Assembly: GCF_000283155.1 (NCBI RefSeq)
Contig: NW_004454225.1
Span: 5,478,058-5,542,057, forward strand
Reading direction: 5' to 3'
Source: Ceratotherium simum simum
Taxonomy: Eukaryota > Chordata > Mammalia > Perissodactyla > Rhinocerotidae
DNA length: 64,000 nt
Position 1 is the stretch's first letter, and every line of letters begins with the position of its first letter. Position numbers and translations under genes: made by a program. The notes below the pieces were generated by a model. That model searched no databases, was not told the DNA's origin, and worked only from the letters and a program-made list of their open reading frames with translations. Positions 44,640 through 56,759 of the stretch are shown piece by piece.

Positions 44640-44800
44640 ACAGTTGGCTGGGCCCTGGGCTAAAGTTTCCGTGAGCATTGTCTCTCATCCTTACTCAGTC
44701 CTGCAAGGACTGATTTACTCTCCCCATTCTACAGGTGGACAGACCAGTTGGCCCTTAGAGGCCCAGCTGGCAATAGTCACAGGGTGCCAAGTGCTGGCAG
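44640..44800 (-). mobile_element. MIR SINE fragment
   Basis: Reverse-complement, diverged: ctcatccttactcagtcctg and ctctccccattctacaggtg. Confidence 0.55.
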
Positions 44801-44859
44801 GGTCGTCCCTGTGTATGGTACAGGAGAGACACCACATGTGCTTAAAGTGTGGCTTGATC

Positions 44860-45660
44860 CTAGGAGGCTCCCTGGAGGAGGTGGCATGACCTGACCCTGA
44901 GGAAAGAGAAGAGCTCTCACAGGCGTGGAGGGGTAACGGCCTGAAGCTATACCATCAGCCACAGCAGCCCACCAGGGAGGCTGAGGGGAGATCTGGGGGT
45001 ACACGGGGCCTGTGTGGGTGCAGGCATTTCAGGGAGAGCTGCTACTAATGCTGTGTCTGGGTAAGCCCTGGGCTGCCCTGGTTGATGCCCATGGTGACCA
45101 CTCGGTGGCTAGAGGCTGTGGCTGGGTTTAGGACCTGGTGCCATCCTGCCGAGGCCTCTTCATAAAGCAGTGGGGTTGCCAGGCTGTCCCGCCTCCCTGA
45201 GCCTCCAGAGAGGCCTGCTGTCGTCTCCCCAGTCCTCAGCGTGTACAGGGTCTCCAGGAACCCTCCCTGCAGCCTGTGAGGTCCCAGACGAGGACTGGTG
45301 GGGTACTCAAGGGGTTCGTGAGCTTGGGGCCAAGAACAGGAGCGGGGGGAGTTGAGTCAGCCTGGCAGGCCGTTAGAGCCCAGAGCTGAAGAAGAAGGCT
45401 AGTTAGTGTCTGGAGGTGAGCCAGGGATGATGGAAGGACAGGAGTGTAACTTGGAACGTCAGGAGGGTCAGGTACCAGCACTGGGCTGCAGGAGTGGAGG
45501 GGCCACAGGACAGAGAAGGGACCTGAGGAGGGCTTGGTGAGATCCAGGAGGGCTCCCTGTTGGAGGGGGTATTTGAACTGGGGCCAGAAGAAGTGTGGAC
45601 ATTCCTTAGGCAGAGGAGACAGGGGAGGACCCCCATTTCTGAGCCCCTGTTATGCACCAG
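44860..45660. mobile_element. Ancient interspersed repeat pieces, family not assigned
   Basis: Pieces of the family seen at 15010 (ggaggctccctggaggagg, gagatccaggagggctccct). The order is rearranged and diverged. Confidence 0.4.
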
Positions 45661-46029
45661 GCCCCATCAGACTCTTCTTGGGCCTGATGTTGTTTAATAG
45701 CCTTTAATGCTGATGGCTAAATGGCACCCTGTCTACATTCCATGATGCAGGCCGTGAGCTGGCATCCAGCAGCTCCCTGGTTTCTCTCAGGCCCCCGTCT
45801 GGGGTTGGGAGCAGGTGGTGGGAGGCGAGACCTGGGCTCATTTACTGGGCAGGTTTCACTCAATTTCCCACTGTGTGAGCCGGCTGCTTGCATCTACTTC
45901 CGTAGACCATGGAATTCATCCTGAGTTCCTGCTGCCGCCCTCCCCTCTGGGACCTGCATACCTGGGAAGCTGGGTCCCTGCCACCAGGCCCCCGGAAGTC
46001 ACAGCAACAGCAGTAGCTGGGAGATTGGG

Positions 46030-46170
46030 TGATGAGGGAAGGGCTGTTCAAATCGGGGCGCCACCACTTCTGAGCTGTGTGACTTCGGTCAAGTACGTTA
46101 GGCTCTCTGATCCCTCTTTATAGGGGAAATGATACTGTCTGCCCCTCAGGGGGGTTGTGAGGTCTGGGTG
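46030..46170 (+). mobile_element. MIR SINE fragment
   Basis: Forward MIR: tgagctgtgtgacttcggtc, aagtacgttaggctctctg, tataggggaaatgatactg. Confidence 0.7.
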
Positions 46171-46304
46171 GGCCCGTCCAGTTGAAGGCCTGGCCAGAGC
46201 GAGGCTCTGGAGGTTGGTTGTGGTTGTTGTTACTGGGGGGCTTCTGGGGTGGAGGGCAGAAGGGGGGCAGCCCTATTCCAGCTGATACCGCAGTAGCCCC
46301 CAGG

Positions 46305-46520
46305 ACAGGGCAAGCCCTACACTTACCCCATTCTAGAGAAGGGCAAGTAGAGGCCCAGGCGAGGATGTGGCTTGCCCAGGGCCACACAGTGATTGGTTCT
46401 CCGGACTCTGGTCTGCTCCAAGATGGAGGCCTTTCAGGCCTTTTATGAGCACCTGCTGTGTGCCGGGTGCGGACAACGGGCTCTGCACGTGTTCTTCGGT
46501 CCTGCAGATAGCCTTACGAG
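46305..46520 (-). mobile_element. MIR SINE fragments
   Basis: Reverse-complement MIR parts: aggatgtggcttgcccaggg with ccacacagtgattgg, then a second piece starting gagcacctgctgtgtgccgg. Confidence 0.6.
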
Positions 46521-46559
46521 GAACACAGGCTTACAGGCCCCCGGAGGATGTTGGGTCCT

Positions 46560-47000
46560 GGGCCACCTGTTACTTGGTTAATTCATTCATCGGGTATTTG
46601 TTGGGGCCAGGCTCCTGTCAGGACCCTGGGACATGCTGTGAACCAGACAGACGCAGCTCCTGTCTTCTCAGAGTTTGCATCCTCGTGGGAGACAGGTGTC
46701 AATTCCTTGATTCAGTAAGAGCCGTTGGGGAGAAGCCCTGGGAGCAGGGGTCAGGGAAGGCTTCCCCTGGGAGGGTAGAGGCTGAGGAGACACAAGCAGC
46801 CCCGGGGGCTGGGGAAGGGTGTGACAGGCAGAGGGAACAGCCCAGGCAAAGGCCATGAGGCTTGAGGGGGTGTGGGCACTCTGGGGGCTGAGTGGCCTCG
46901 AGGGCCTGGCTGTGTCTCAGTGGGAGAGTGGAGGCCAGAGGCCAGGCCATGGTGGCTGTTGCCATGGTGGTGGCAGTCACCCTGGGTTCCCAGCTCTGAG
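46560..47000 (+). mobile_element. Ancient interspersed repeat, family not assigned
   Basis: Starts ttaattcattcatcgggtatttg, then ggaaggcttcccctgggagg, aacagcccaggcaaaggcc and cttgagggggtgtgggc, the series of the family seen at 15010. Confidence 0.5.
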
Positions 47001-48319
47001 TGAGTCGCAGCTTCCTCTGCCTGTAGCCCTGTGTCATCACCCTGTGGGGACCTGGCACATGCCACCCTAGGCTGGAAGGGACACGTGCTCGTACGTGCAG
47101 GGCTGGCTCTCAGTCAAGGGCTGGGCCCAAACACACTGGGGTCGTCCCCCCTGCCCTGCCTCTCACTCTGTGTCTGACCTTGGTGGGTCACGTCTCTCTG
47201 AGCCTCGGTCTCCCGTCTGCACAAGGGGGCACTGTCCCGCGAGGGTCCTCTCTGTGGTGTCCCAGGTGAAGCCACACGGGGGGCAGTGGCATTAACCAGC
47301 CCCTGGGAAGGTATTCATGGCTGAAGAACCTCCTGGCTCGGCTGCCGATTCTGCCTGGCACGGGGGGGGTTGTGCGCCTCCCATGTCTGTTGAGGGTCAG
47401 GCTGGGTGGGTTCAGCTCCCCGCGCCGGCTGCCTGGGCATATGGCATCTCCTTAGGAGGGTACCGACGGCAAAGCTGATGGTGGTTATTATTAAATTCAG
47501 ATGTTTGGGGTTTTCCTTTTCTTTTTCCCCTGCCCTTAACATACTGACTGACACGCGGACTACAGGAGATGTTCCCTCCAGCTTGAGAAGCACAATTACG
47601 CCCACAGGCGGGCATCAGGGGTCCACTAAACCACCAGCCCTGAGTGCCCTCATATCAGTGGCATCTGAGGCAGGTGGGCAGGACTGAGCCGGGCCATGGA
47701 CAGACCTGTTCTGTGTAGCCCTAGGAGGCAGAGCAGGGACACAGAGGCAGTGACAAGAGGCAGGTTCTCTTCAGTGTGGGAAGACTTTCCCACAGGCGGG
47801 AGCCCAGAGGAAAGGCAACGTGGCCGTACTGAGAGGTGAGCTGCCCATCACAAGGGGCGTGCAAGCAGAGATCCACTGCGGTTGGGCCTGGTGTCCTCCC
47901 AGCCCCTCCCCTGAGAGGGCACGGTTCCTCTGCCTGCGGCTGGTGAGCCCCTGTAAGCAGAGGGGTGCACGAGCACGCTCTTGGGGGAAGTCCTTTTGGT
48001 GCTAGACGTGGAGCGGGCAGCAGTGTGGCCAGGTGGGCCTTGATACTGAGGACCCACCAAAGCGAGCTAGGATGGAGAAGCAGAAAGCAAACTCATGGAT
48101 ACCGCCCTCGGCTTTTCTTCTAAGTGCTACCACCAAGAGATGCTCTGCTTGCGAGACTGGTGGGCCAGATTTGAATGGTTCTGACTGGTTTGAATGGTCC
48201 ATCATGTGCCCGGCCCCCTGTAGGGCTCTAGAGACCCAGAAATGGATCAGACCTGGCTCTTGCCATCCAGGAGCTCAGGACGAGGGTGTTGGGGGGCCCG
48301 TAACTATGGACACCCTGTG

Positions 48320-48450
48320 CTTACCACGCCTCTGCCCAGGCCGGGCCCCGTGCTTGCTTGCGTGTTCTCGTTCGGTCCTTGCAGCCGCCCCACTGTGACT
48401 GGACACCATTACCAGCCCCATCCTGCAGGAGTGGGTGACGCAGAGAGAGA
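48320..48450 (-). mobile_element. MIR SINE fragment
   Basis: Diverged reverse-complement MIR left half: gaccccgtgcttgc-like start, tccttgcagccgccccactg and caccattaccagccccatcc. Confidence 0.45.
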
Positions 48451-48559
48451 ATTTTTAATATGAGTATGTCTCATGCACTCTTGGGGACATACTTATACTA
48501 AAACAATGATTAGTGGTTTAGCTGAAGCTCACATTTCACGGGGCATGCTGTATTCCATC

Positions 48560-49800
48560 TGGCCACCCTAATCCAGAGCGAGTTTGGTCCTGCCTGCTTT
48601 TGAACTTCATAAAAATGGATTCAGACAGTGTGTGTTGTGTCATGTCTGCTTCCACACTCAGTGTTGTATCTTAAGATTCGTCCATGTGGTCACATGCAGT
48701 TGTAATTGGTTCTTTTCTCATTGCTCTGTAGGATTTCACTGTGTGAATATGCCACCATTTATTTATCCATTCTACCCAAATCTCACCACCCTTGCTTTGG
48801 GGCTGTTATAAATAATAGTGCTACGAACATTCCTGTACGTGTCTTTTAGTGCACATAGTGTATACTCCTGAATGTGTGCACACACTCACACACATGCACT
48901 AGGGATGGAGTGGTCAGGTTCCAGACTATACAATTTTTTTTTTTTTTTTTTTGGTGAGGAAGATTAGCCCTTAGTTAACATCCGTTGCCAATCCTCCTCT
49001 TTGTGCTGAGGAAGATTGGCCGTGAGCTAACATCCGTGCCCATCTTCCTCTACTTTATATGGGACACTGCCACAGCGTGGCTTGATAAGTGGTGCGTAGG
49101 TCCGCGCCCAGGATCTGCACCTGCGAACCCTGGGCCGCTGAAGCAGAGAGTGCGACCTTGACCGCTATGCCACCGGGCCAGCCCCTAGACTATATAGTTC
49201 TTAGAAGTGCTAAACTGTTTTTCAAAGTGGGTATGCCCATTTTCCCCCTACCAGTAGTATCTTGCCTGACTCCCTTGCCAACACTTGGTATTGTGGGACT
49301 TTGGAACTGGATCCGTTCCAGTGGGCTGTGCTGGCGTCCCCATGTGGTTTACCTCTGCTTTCCCTTGATGACTGGTAAGGCTGCAAATCTCGTATTAGCC
49401 ACTTGGATTTCTTGTTTTGAGAAGTGCTCAAGGCTTTGCCCATTTAAAAAAATAATTGGGTTGTCTGTCTTTTTCTTCTTGATTCACGGAGATTCTGTAT
49501 GTATTCTGAATCGAGCCTTTGTCAGTTGTAATTTTTGACATGGCGTTCCTCCTCTGTGACCTGCCTTTTCCCTCTCTGAGTGGTGCCTTCGGCTGACCAG
49601 AGTTTTTACTTTTGGTGAAGTCAAATGTATTTGTGTTTTTCCTTGTGGTAAGTGCTTTTGTGTCCTTTTTAAGGAATCTTCCCTCCCCAGAGTCATGAAG
49701 AGGTTTCCATATTATCTTCCAGAAGCTTTGCTGTTTTGCCTGTTATGTTTAGGTGTTGGATCCACTGGCAGTGGCTGTGTTGATGGTGTGAGGTAGGGGT
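48560..49800 (-). mobile_element. Older L1 LINE fragment interrupted by an ERE
   Basis: Minus-strand L1 3' region: gtgttgtatcttaagattcg, ttatttatccattctaccc, aataatagtgctacgaacat before the ERE; then gccaacacttggtattgtg, ctttgcccatttaaaaaaat and gtcaaatgtatttgtg after it. More diverged than the copy at 27612. No intact frame. Confidence 0.75.
48931..49186 (-). mobile_element. ERE-type SINE nested in old L1
   Basis: Reverse-complement ERE with a T18 tract, two copies of the gaggaagattrgcc unit, the tRNA-like end gaaccctgggccgctgaag and ccaccgggccagcccc. Flanked by AGACTATA at 48923-48930 and 49187-49194, a perfect 8-bp core of the target duplication. Confidence 0.92.
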
Positions 49801-49984
49801 CCTGTTTGGGGTATTTCCATATGGACCCCACTTGGCCCAGCACCAAGTATAGAAATTCTGTCCTTCCTGGCTGCTCTGCACTGCCCCCTTCCCCTTACAC
49901 ATGGGGTGTGGGTCTGGCCTCTCTCCTGTTCCCTTCAGTCCACTTAGTGCCAGGACCATACTGTCTTAATTCCTCTGGCAATCA

Positions 49985-50145
49985 GTTTCTTTCATGGCTC
50001 TTTTTCCTACTAGAACATTTGAGGCTCCCTGGGAGCAGGGACCTGAATTTCTCTTTTTTGTGGCCCTCACTCCAGTGCCTAGTACGGTGTCTGGCCCATC
50101 ATAATAAGTAGTTGTTGAACGAATGAATGGATGAATGGGCCATAT
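49985..50145 (+). mobile_element. L2 LINE 3' end
   Basis: The segment ctccctgggagcagggacctg, ccctcactccagtgcctagt, acggtgtctggcccatcat and gttgaacgaatgaatggatg follows the L2 end. Confidence 0.7.
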
Positions 50146-50589
50146 GCCAGCCAGTGGGGACTCAGTTAAAATTCAGGCCTGGCCTGGTCTTCTTATGGCC
50201 TCCTCCCAGGCCTGTCCCCAGCCTCTTTGCCCGCTGGTTCCTTCCTCTTTCTCATGCTGGTCTCTTTAAAGCAGGGCAGGACCGTGCCACCTCCTGGCTT
50301 ACCCCGCTGCCCCTCACTCCAGGCTGGAGGCCAGGCCCCCTTTCCCTCGTCCCTGGATCCTGTTCCCTCCCTTCCCAGCAGAGGCTCTGTCACCTCATCC
50401 CCCGGTCTATCCATCAAGAAAGGGACGACAGTCTCAGGAGGGCCGTGTGCTTGTGTGGCCACCCTCCCAGGGCACTGTGACTTTCCAGGGCTCAGGGTAG
50501 CCATTTCTGTCCCCTCAGGTGCAGCCTAGTCATTGAGAGCAGCTTAGAGAAAGGGGTGGGAACCAGCCGCAGCAGAAGAGGAAGAACTC

Positions 50590-50720
50590 AGCTGTTCCAA
50601 GATCCTAAGTGTTAAAAAAAAATTCCGTATACATACCGTATTCATTTATGGGTTTTGGATGCATTTTTTGTTCTCATTTAACTGAAAACGGCCTTGATTT
50701 AAAAAAAAAAAAAAAGGAGT
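50590..50720. other. Short AT-rich island
   Basis: About 130 bases with two A-runs and an AT-rich unique core (tacataccgtattcatttatg). No repeat family recognised; possible conserved element. Confidence 0.3.
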
Positions 50721-51499
50721 GAGGGAGGGAGTGAAATTGGCATGCAGCTAGTCCATCTGGTCTGATTACTTCTGGTATTTTGAAAGGAGGACCTCAACCT
50801 GCTGAGACAGTCAACTTTGAGAAGTGGCTGCCGGCGTTGCTGGGCGTCTCGGCGCCTGTCCTGATTCTCCGCTCCCTTGGAGGCCTGGCTGCCTCTGGGC
50901 AGGGCAGGGCCTTGTGGCGCGGCAGGGGTGCCCTGCACCTCTCTCGGGGAGCTGGGGGCCTCAGGGACCAGCTCTCTTCAGACGCCAGGACTGTGCAAGC
51001 CCAGACTCGAACTCACATCCTGGCGGGCAGGTCCCAGCCGTGTGATTCTGGGTCAGAATCTTGGCTTTCTGTGAAAGGACAGTAGGGAGAGTCCCGTTGT
51101 AGGGGCCATTCTTCAGATTCAAGGAGGTCATGTGCATAAATTGCTTGGTACACGGTAGACTTGTAACACACGGTGGTCCCTGTCACCCCCCCGCCCCAGA
51201 CCTCTACAGCGTACTGCCCCGCCTGCCCAGATGGGGATGGGGAGGTCAGGGTTCTTACATGCGGCAGCCAGTGGCTGCCCGACCGCTGCCCGTGGGTGCG
51301 TGGGGACAGGGTCTAGGCAGCCCCTGGACGTGGCTGGAGGAGGGTTCCTGCATGAGCCTTGATGTCCTTGTCATCCCTTCCCTGTGTGCACACGGCAGGC
51401 CATTGGGCGGGGGGTTGTGGGGGGGGGGAGCAGGAACTGAGAAGCCTGGGACTTTTAAATCTGTGCTCTGCAGGAGCTCAGGGTCTGCTTGTTGATGCG

Positions 51500-51690
51500 A
51501 CAATAGTCATAGTAAGTGTCTTCACCGCTGTCCCCGAGGCTCCCCACTTTAGCTGCTCGAATCTTCCTAATGATCAGTGAGGCCTAGACGCTTGTCCCCA
51601 CTGTAGAGCTGGGGAGACTGAGACCCCAGAAGTGACTTGCTTAATGTCCCACAGTAATTGAGAGCTGAGCCGGGCCAGGATGGCAGGATG
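51500..51690 (-). mobile_element. MIR SINE fragment
   Basis: Reverse-complement MIR: gctcgaatcttcctaatgat, ccccactgtagagctgggg, agactgagaccccagaagtg and cttaatgtcccacagtaattg. Confidence 0.65.
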
Positions 51691-52290
51691 GAGGCCCCAC
51701 ACAGATCTGAGTACAGAAAGGGGCTAAAATGCTTCTCGTTTAATTTGATAAAATATATCTTTTAGAGAAAAAGGAATAGCGGATGAAATAAGGAGCCGCT
51801 GGCTTTTCCCTGGCCTCTCGCATGCCTCTCTCCAGACTGTGGTCGAGGTCCTGGGCAGGGAGTGCCCAGCGAGACAGGATCCCGGCCTGGCCCGAGATAG
51901 GGACAGCCACCGCTGCCCCAGCTGTCCCCGGCCATAGCAGGTGCTGGAGGTGACAGCGGTGAGGATGGCTGTGCCGTGAGGACCCTGCCCCATGGCCATG
52001 TTCCACCCTGGCTCCAGGAAGCCCCGTGAGCCCAGCTGGACCGCCACCCGCTGCGCTCCTGGACCCTCCATCCTTCCTCCTGGCTCTGCGTGAGGATGGG
52101 CGGGTCTGGGACTCAGCTCTAAGCATCTGACCCAGAATCCCTTGCTCTTTCTCTTAAGAAAATCTTTTTAATCTTTTGAAAAATATTTATTTTTTAGTGT
52201 CTCCAGTAATTCTCTGAGGCGTTTGGGGTGTTGTATTTTGGATTACACGCTCCTGTTCAGCGAAGGTCTATCTGGGGGAGCCCTGGGCAG

Positions 52291-52343
52291 CCCGGTGTGG
52301 GGGTGTAGCCCAGTTTGGGGGTGTAGCCCGGGTTGGGGGTGCC
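52291..52343. repeat. 18-bp tandem repeat, three units
   Basis: Units of 18 bases beginning CCC and ending GGGGGTGTAG at 52291-52308 and 52309-52326 with a partial third to about 52343; a few mismatches between units. Confidence 0.85.
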
Positions 52344-52829
52344 CCTCAGAGAGGGTTGTGTCTGTCTCTTGTGTCTGTCTGGCTAGGTAGGGGCAGCCAG
52401 GGACCTTTTACATCCGTTTCTTGGCTTAGGGCTCCCCCGCCTGAGGACCCACCCTGGTCAGAGGTTCAGGGCATCTTCCTCTCTGGCAGAGGGATCCTCC
52501 CTCCCTGTGGTCAGCGGGCAGCCTTCTCTGGTCCACTCTCTCCCCAGAGCCCGCTGGGGGCCCAGCTTTACGGAGGGGCGGGTCACAGGTCAGCTCCTTC
52601 CCTTTAACCACCTGAGTCTCTGCTGTTGTTGCCTCGTGGCCGTGAAGCCCCACATTCCCTGGTCCAGAGGCGGGACGTCCCTGCTCATCTAAAGCTATTT
52701 ATTACATCTTATCTCGAGTTTCTAGGTGGTTTCAGCTGAGGCTGTGGCCCTCCTCTGCTTGTTCAGGCAAGAGAGGCAAAGGCTTTCCCTTCCCTTCACT
52801 ACCTGAGACCTCCGAGACCCACATTCAGC

Positions 52830-53000
52830 AAACTTCCGTGAGCTGCCGCAGAACTGTCGCATTTAATCTGCCTGGCAACACTGCGAGCCAGGGTCGTCTT
52901 CATGCCCGTTTTACAGAGCAGTCAGGGGAGGCTTGGGGAGGTCAAGCGACCGGCCCAAGACCTAAGCCCCAGGCGGGGGCAGTGCCGGCTTCCAGCCCGG
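52830..53000 (-). mobile_element. MIR SINE fragment
   Basis: Reverse-complement: cgcatttaatctgcctggca, catgcccgttttacagagc and aggtcaagcgaccggccc. Confidence 0.65.
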
Positions 53001-53654
53001 TGGGTGGACTCCGTCGGCAGCTCCGGGTGTGGCCAGCGCATCAGCTGCTGCTTCCCTGCCTGCCCCTGGCACCAGCGTCTGGCAGCCCCTGTTGGGCTGC
53101 AGAACCCAGACAGGGCTGGCCCTCGGGGTCCTAGATTCCTGGCCCCGTGGGTGTCATGTTCTCCCTGAGCTCTGGGTCCTGCATCTGTAAAATCAGGCTC
53201 GTACTCTCTCCCCTCCCGCAGGGCCATGCAGGGGTGTGGGGAGTGAGGCACACGGAGCCAGTGGTCGGGGCGTCACGGGGACCTTGGTGTATTTCCCTCC
53301 CTTCCCCTGTCTCGAGCCCAAATCAAGGCAGGAACGGCCTGTGTCTTCTCAAGGGAAGCCGTGAAGCTGGCCTCTAGGACCGACCGTGAACCCCGCCCGA
53401 GCCTCGGTGCCACCTTGGTCCTGTGACAGTGACACAAGGGGCTTGGGAGCCAGCCGGCGCACGCCAGGTTAGGAGGGTGCCCCAGGGACCCCGCAGTGTC
53501 CACCACCACCTGTCCCGTTGCTGCTCACGTCTGTTCTTCTTCCTGCACCGGATTCTTACGGTTGTCAGCCCCACACGCGACAGGCAACCCGCGAATTCTG
53601 ATGTAGGGAAGAAATTCCTCACAGTCTCGGGCACCACGCTGGGCTGCCTCTGCA

Positions 53655-53998
53655 CACACGCACGCTCACAAGTGCACACACACAACTACACACGGACACG
53701 AACACACACACGGACTCACAGGCACACACTCAACACATGCACACACACACAACCTCCCACACTACACACACACATGCAGACTTACACATGTACACCACAC
53801 ATGAATAGACACATGCACACACAACTACACACACATAGGCACACACTCACATGCACACCAAACACATACACACACAGGCACACACCACACAACACACACA
53901 CACACTACTCTGTCACACACACATTCAGTCTTCTTTCATACACACTCTCTTGCACACATACACTCGCTCACACAGCCTCTCTCTCTCTCACACACACA
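53655..53998. repeat. (CA)n-rich low-complexity region
   Basis: About 340 bases of imperfect CACA, ACAC and CTCT repeats with ATG interruptions. The 229-codon frame through it encodes Thr/His-rich low-complexity sequence and is not a gene. Confidence 0.92.
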
Positions 53999-54094
53999 CA
54001 GGATTTCTGTCCCCCTTTCCTATCCTTATCTTCCTCGATTTCACGTTGTTTTCTCTATAGAAGGCCCCTCAACTCATATATGCGTGCTAGTCTA

Positions 54095-54260
54095 CATGAG
54101 ATTAATGTTTGAAACGAATCATCTGCCTTTTTCCCGCTGCAGTCCCGGCGAAACAAAAGATGAATGGTTCCGCACATCGGAAGGGTGGGGGGAAATTAAT
54201 TAGGAATGACAAAGGACCCCACACTTCTGTGCCACTTATCTTGCTGCCGACTTGCTGTAA
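54095..54260. promoter_or_regulatory. Candidate enhancer with homeodomain site
   Basis: Unique segment with TTAATTA at 54196-54202 and a SOX/TCF-like AACAAAAG at 54152-54159 in otherwise GC-rich DNA. Motifs are seen; function is inferred. Confidence 0.28.
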
Positions 54261-55317
54261 GTGGCGTGTGCTGGGCAAGGTGTGTGATTGACAGTCCTCG
54301 GGCTGTGCTGCCGGCTCCTCCTGGTACCCTGCTCCTGCGGCGTCTCCCTCAGCCTCCCCCTCGGCCCCCCAGCCCGGGAGATGCAGAGAGAGGGGGCAAG
54401 GCAAACGTCTCTCCGTGAGGGCTGAGCAGGGGGCTGTGGAGGCTCATACGGTGGGACATCCCCGGGATCGGGAGTGGGGACTGCCTGTGGGCTGAGGGGT
54501 CAGCGTGCAGTCACTTGGGGAACCCAGGCACGTCGCTGACCTCTGAGCCTTGGTTTGCCCTGCTGCAGAATGGGAGCACAGCCTCCCTGGGAGGCCAGGA
54601 TGTCCCCGGAGGCACTGGGGGCCAGGACCAGGTGTGCTTCTCACCTGAGACGCCCTCAGCATCGGTCCTCTCTGAGAGGGCGGAGGCCGTGGCCAGCTCC
54701 CTGGAAGTGGGAGGGGAGGTGCGGGGGTGGACAGAACAAACGGGTTAGGGGTCAGGACGAGTGTGTGGCCTGGAGGGGGTGGGGAATGGACCTGGCCAGG
54801 CTGGTCTGAGGGCTCAGGGAGGCTTCTGGGAGGACAGGGCACGGCCCCACTCTGAACCGCGGCTTTCTCCCCATGGAATGAGAGGATGCTAGGCCCACAC
54901 AGGTCCGCTGTGAGAGGCTGTTCCCTTCTTCCTGCAGCGGACTTGCACGGGGGCCGAGGGAGGCTGCCCAGCACTCAGGGTCCCCCAGACCCCAGCCCTG
55001 GGGAACGGGCTGCCTGGGGAGGCAGGGAGGGCCCCCAGGGGAGGGGAGTTGTGTTGCAGCTGAGGGTGGGAGCATCTTGGGTCTGGCTTTACCTCTGAGG
55101 CCTCATCTGTGAAATGGGCACATGATTCCACCTGGGCAAGTGATGGGAGGGTGAGCGAGAATGGGGAGCTCCTGTATTGTTCTTGTTCTTGTTCTTGCTG
55201 GGGGTCTTTGGGCTTCGTGACTGCCAGGGGCCCTGGGGAGGGCTCCCATCAGGAGAGGGCTAATGCTTAGTTCTTCCCGCCTGCCTGCCTGCCAGGTAGA
55301 GCACTTGTTGGTTGATT

Positions 55318-55990
55318 CTATCATTCATTCATTCATTCACTCATGCACACCTTGAGCAAACCCTCCCTGAGGCCTGCCTAGGCTCAACCGACTGTTGGGC
55401 AGGAGGGATTCAGGGACGATTTGACCTGCGCCTGCCCTGAAGGAGCCAGCATGAGGGCACACAGAGCAGGAAGGGTCACCTATGCTTGGGGGATGGAGGT
55501 GATCAGGGGAAGTTTCCTGGAAGAGGTGGCCTTTGAGCCAGGCCTTAACAAATAATTGGTCACGGATTCTGAAGAGAGCCCAGGAAGGGCATTTCAGACA
55601 GCTGGAACACCACGAGCGAAAACTCGGAAATGGGGAAAGGCTGGGCTGTGGGGAAACAGAAGGTGGATTGTTTTGGCCGGTGGTGAATTCAACAGGAAAT
55701 CCCAGCAGGACGGTCTGAAAGGGGGCCTGGGGCGGAGTCAGGCCATGAGGTCTGGGCTCGTCCTGGAGGCGACGGGGAGCCATGGAAGGCTTTGGAGTAG
55801 AGGAGTCACATCGGGGACCAGACGAGAGGCGGGACACCAGGAGCCAGAGTCGCAGGCTGCGTCTTCCCTGTATAGCCAGGCTCAGAGGGGGCCTGGCAGG
55901 GCCAGAGGCTGGGCTGAGACCTGGCAGGGGACATTCGGGAACTGCTCAGAGGCAGGCCGTTGCCATTGAAGAGGGAAGCCTGTGGCCTGT
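55318..55990 (+). mobile_element. Ancient interspersed repeat, long copy, family not assigned
   Basis: Starts with an ATTC microsatellite (55321-55338), then agggaagtttcctggaagag, gcatttcagacagctggaac, gtcctggaggcgacggggag and tggaaggctttggagtagag, the same order as 15010 and 20020. Confidence 0.55.
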
Positions 55991-56229
55991 CTACCCCAGG
56001 AGGGTCCTCTTAGTGTCAGCTGCCCACTGGGCACGGGATGCAGGAGCTGGGAAGCTCTGGTCCAGGTCCCTCTTGCCTCCTGTGTGCCCTCAGACATACC
56101 GCTTGACTTTTCTGTGCCACCATTTCCTCTTCTCTAAAATGACCTGAGCTAAGATGTGAAAGTGGCTGGTGAAGTGGGGTTTGCTGAGGAAGATGAGGCA
56201 GGATTCCTGGTGCTATTTTCATAATTCCG

Positions 56230-56400
56230 GGATGGAAGCAGAGAGCACGGACTCTCGAATCTGCTGTCTGGGTTTGAGCCCTGACTGTGTCCCTTGGTCA
56301 CCAGGTGACCCTTGGCAAGTCTCTGCACTTCAGTTTCTGCATCTGTAAAATGGGGCAGGAATGGCAGCTGCCTCCCGGGTTAGGTGTGAGGACTGGGGGC
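56230..56400 (+). mobile_element. MIR SINE fragment
   Basis: Forward MIR: gcagagagcacggactctcg, ctgtctgggtttgagccctg, caagtctctgcacttcagtt and ctgcatctgtaaaatggggc. Well preserved. Confidence 0.87.
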
Positions 56401-56759
56401 TCGTGGAGAGCCTTTGGAGCTGTGCCCGTGCAGGTGTCCCCTCAGTGTCCTATAGAGGGTGCCCAACCAGCCCCCTGCCCTCCATTCTCTGGGCATCCTG
56501 CTCTGGCCTTGGTGCACCACGGGGCCCACCCCACCCAGGGGCACCCCAGGCCTCCTCTGCCCCACACTCCAGCGTCCCCAGGAAATGGGGTGGCTGTACC
56601 CCAGGCTAATTGAAGCACCCTTGGGTACACCCCCTGCCCAAGGGCTGTGCGCCTTACCTGGGGAGATGGGAAACCAGAGCCGGGCGGGCTCTGCTTCAGC
56701 CGTTTGCTGCAGACAAGGATCTCCCCCTCCCGCCTGCCGGGAGGGACCCGGATTCACGC

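Noticed and set aside
43443..44678. ORFs of 311-396 codons with Met/Val, His or Ile/Thr runs
   Set aside because: They run through GAT/GGT repeat and 580 N bases, so most of the protein is undetermined and the remainder is repeat.
53423..54112. 229-codon ORF rich in Thr and His
   Set aside because: CA-repeat translation.
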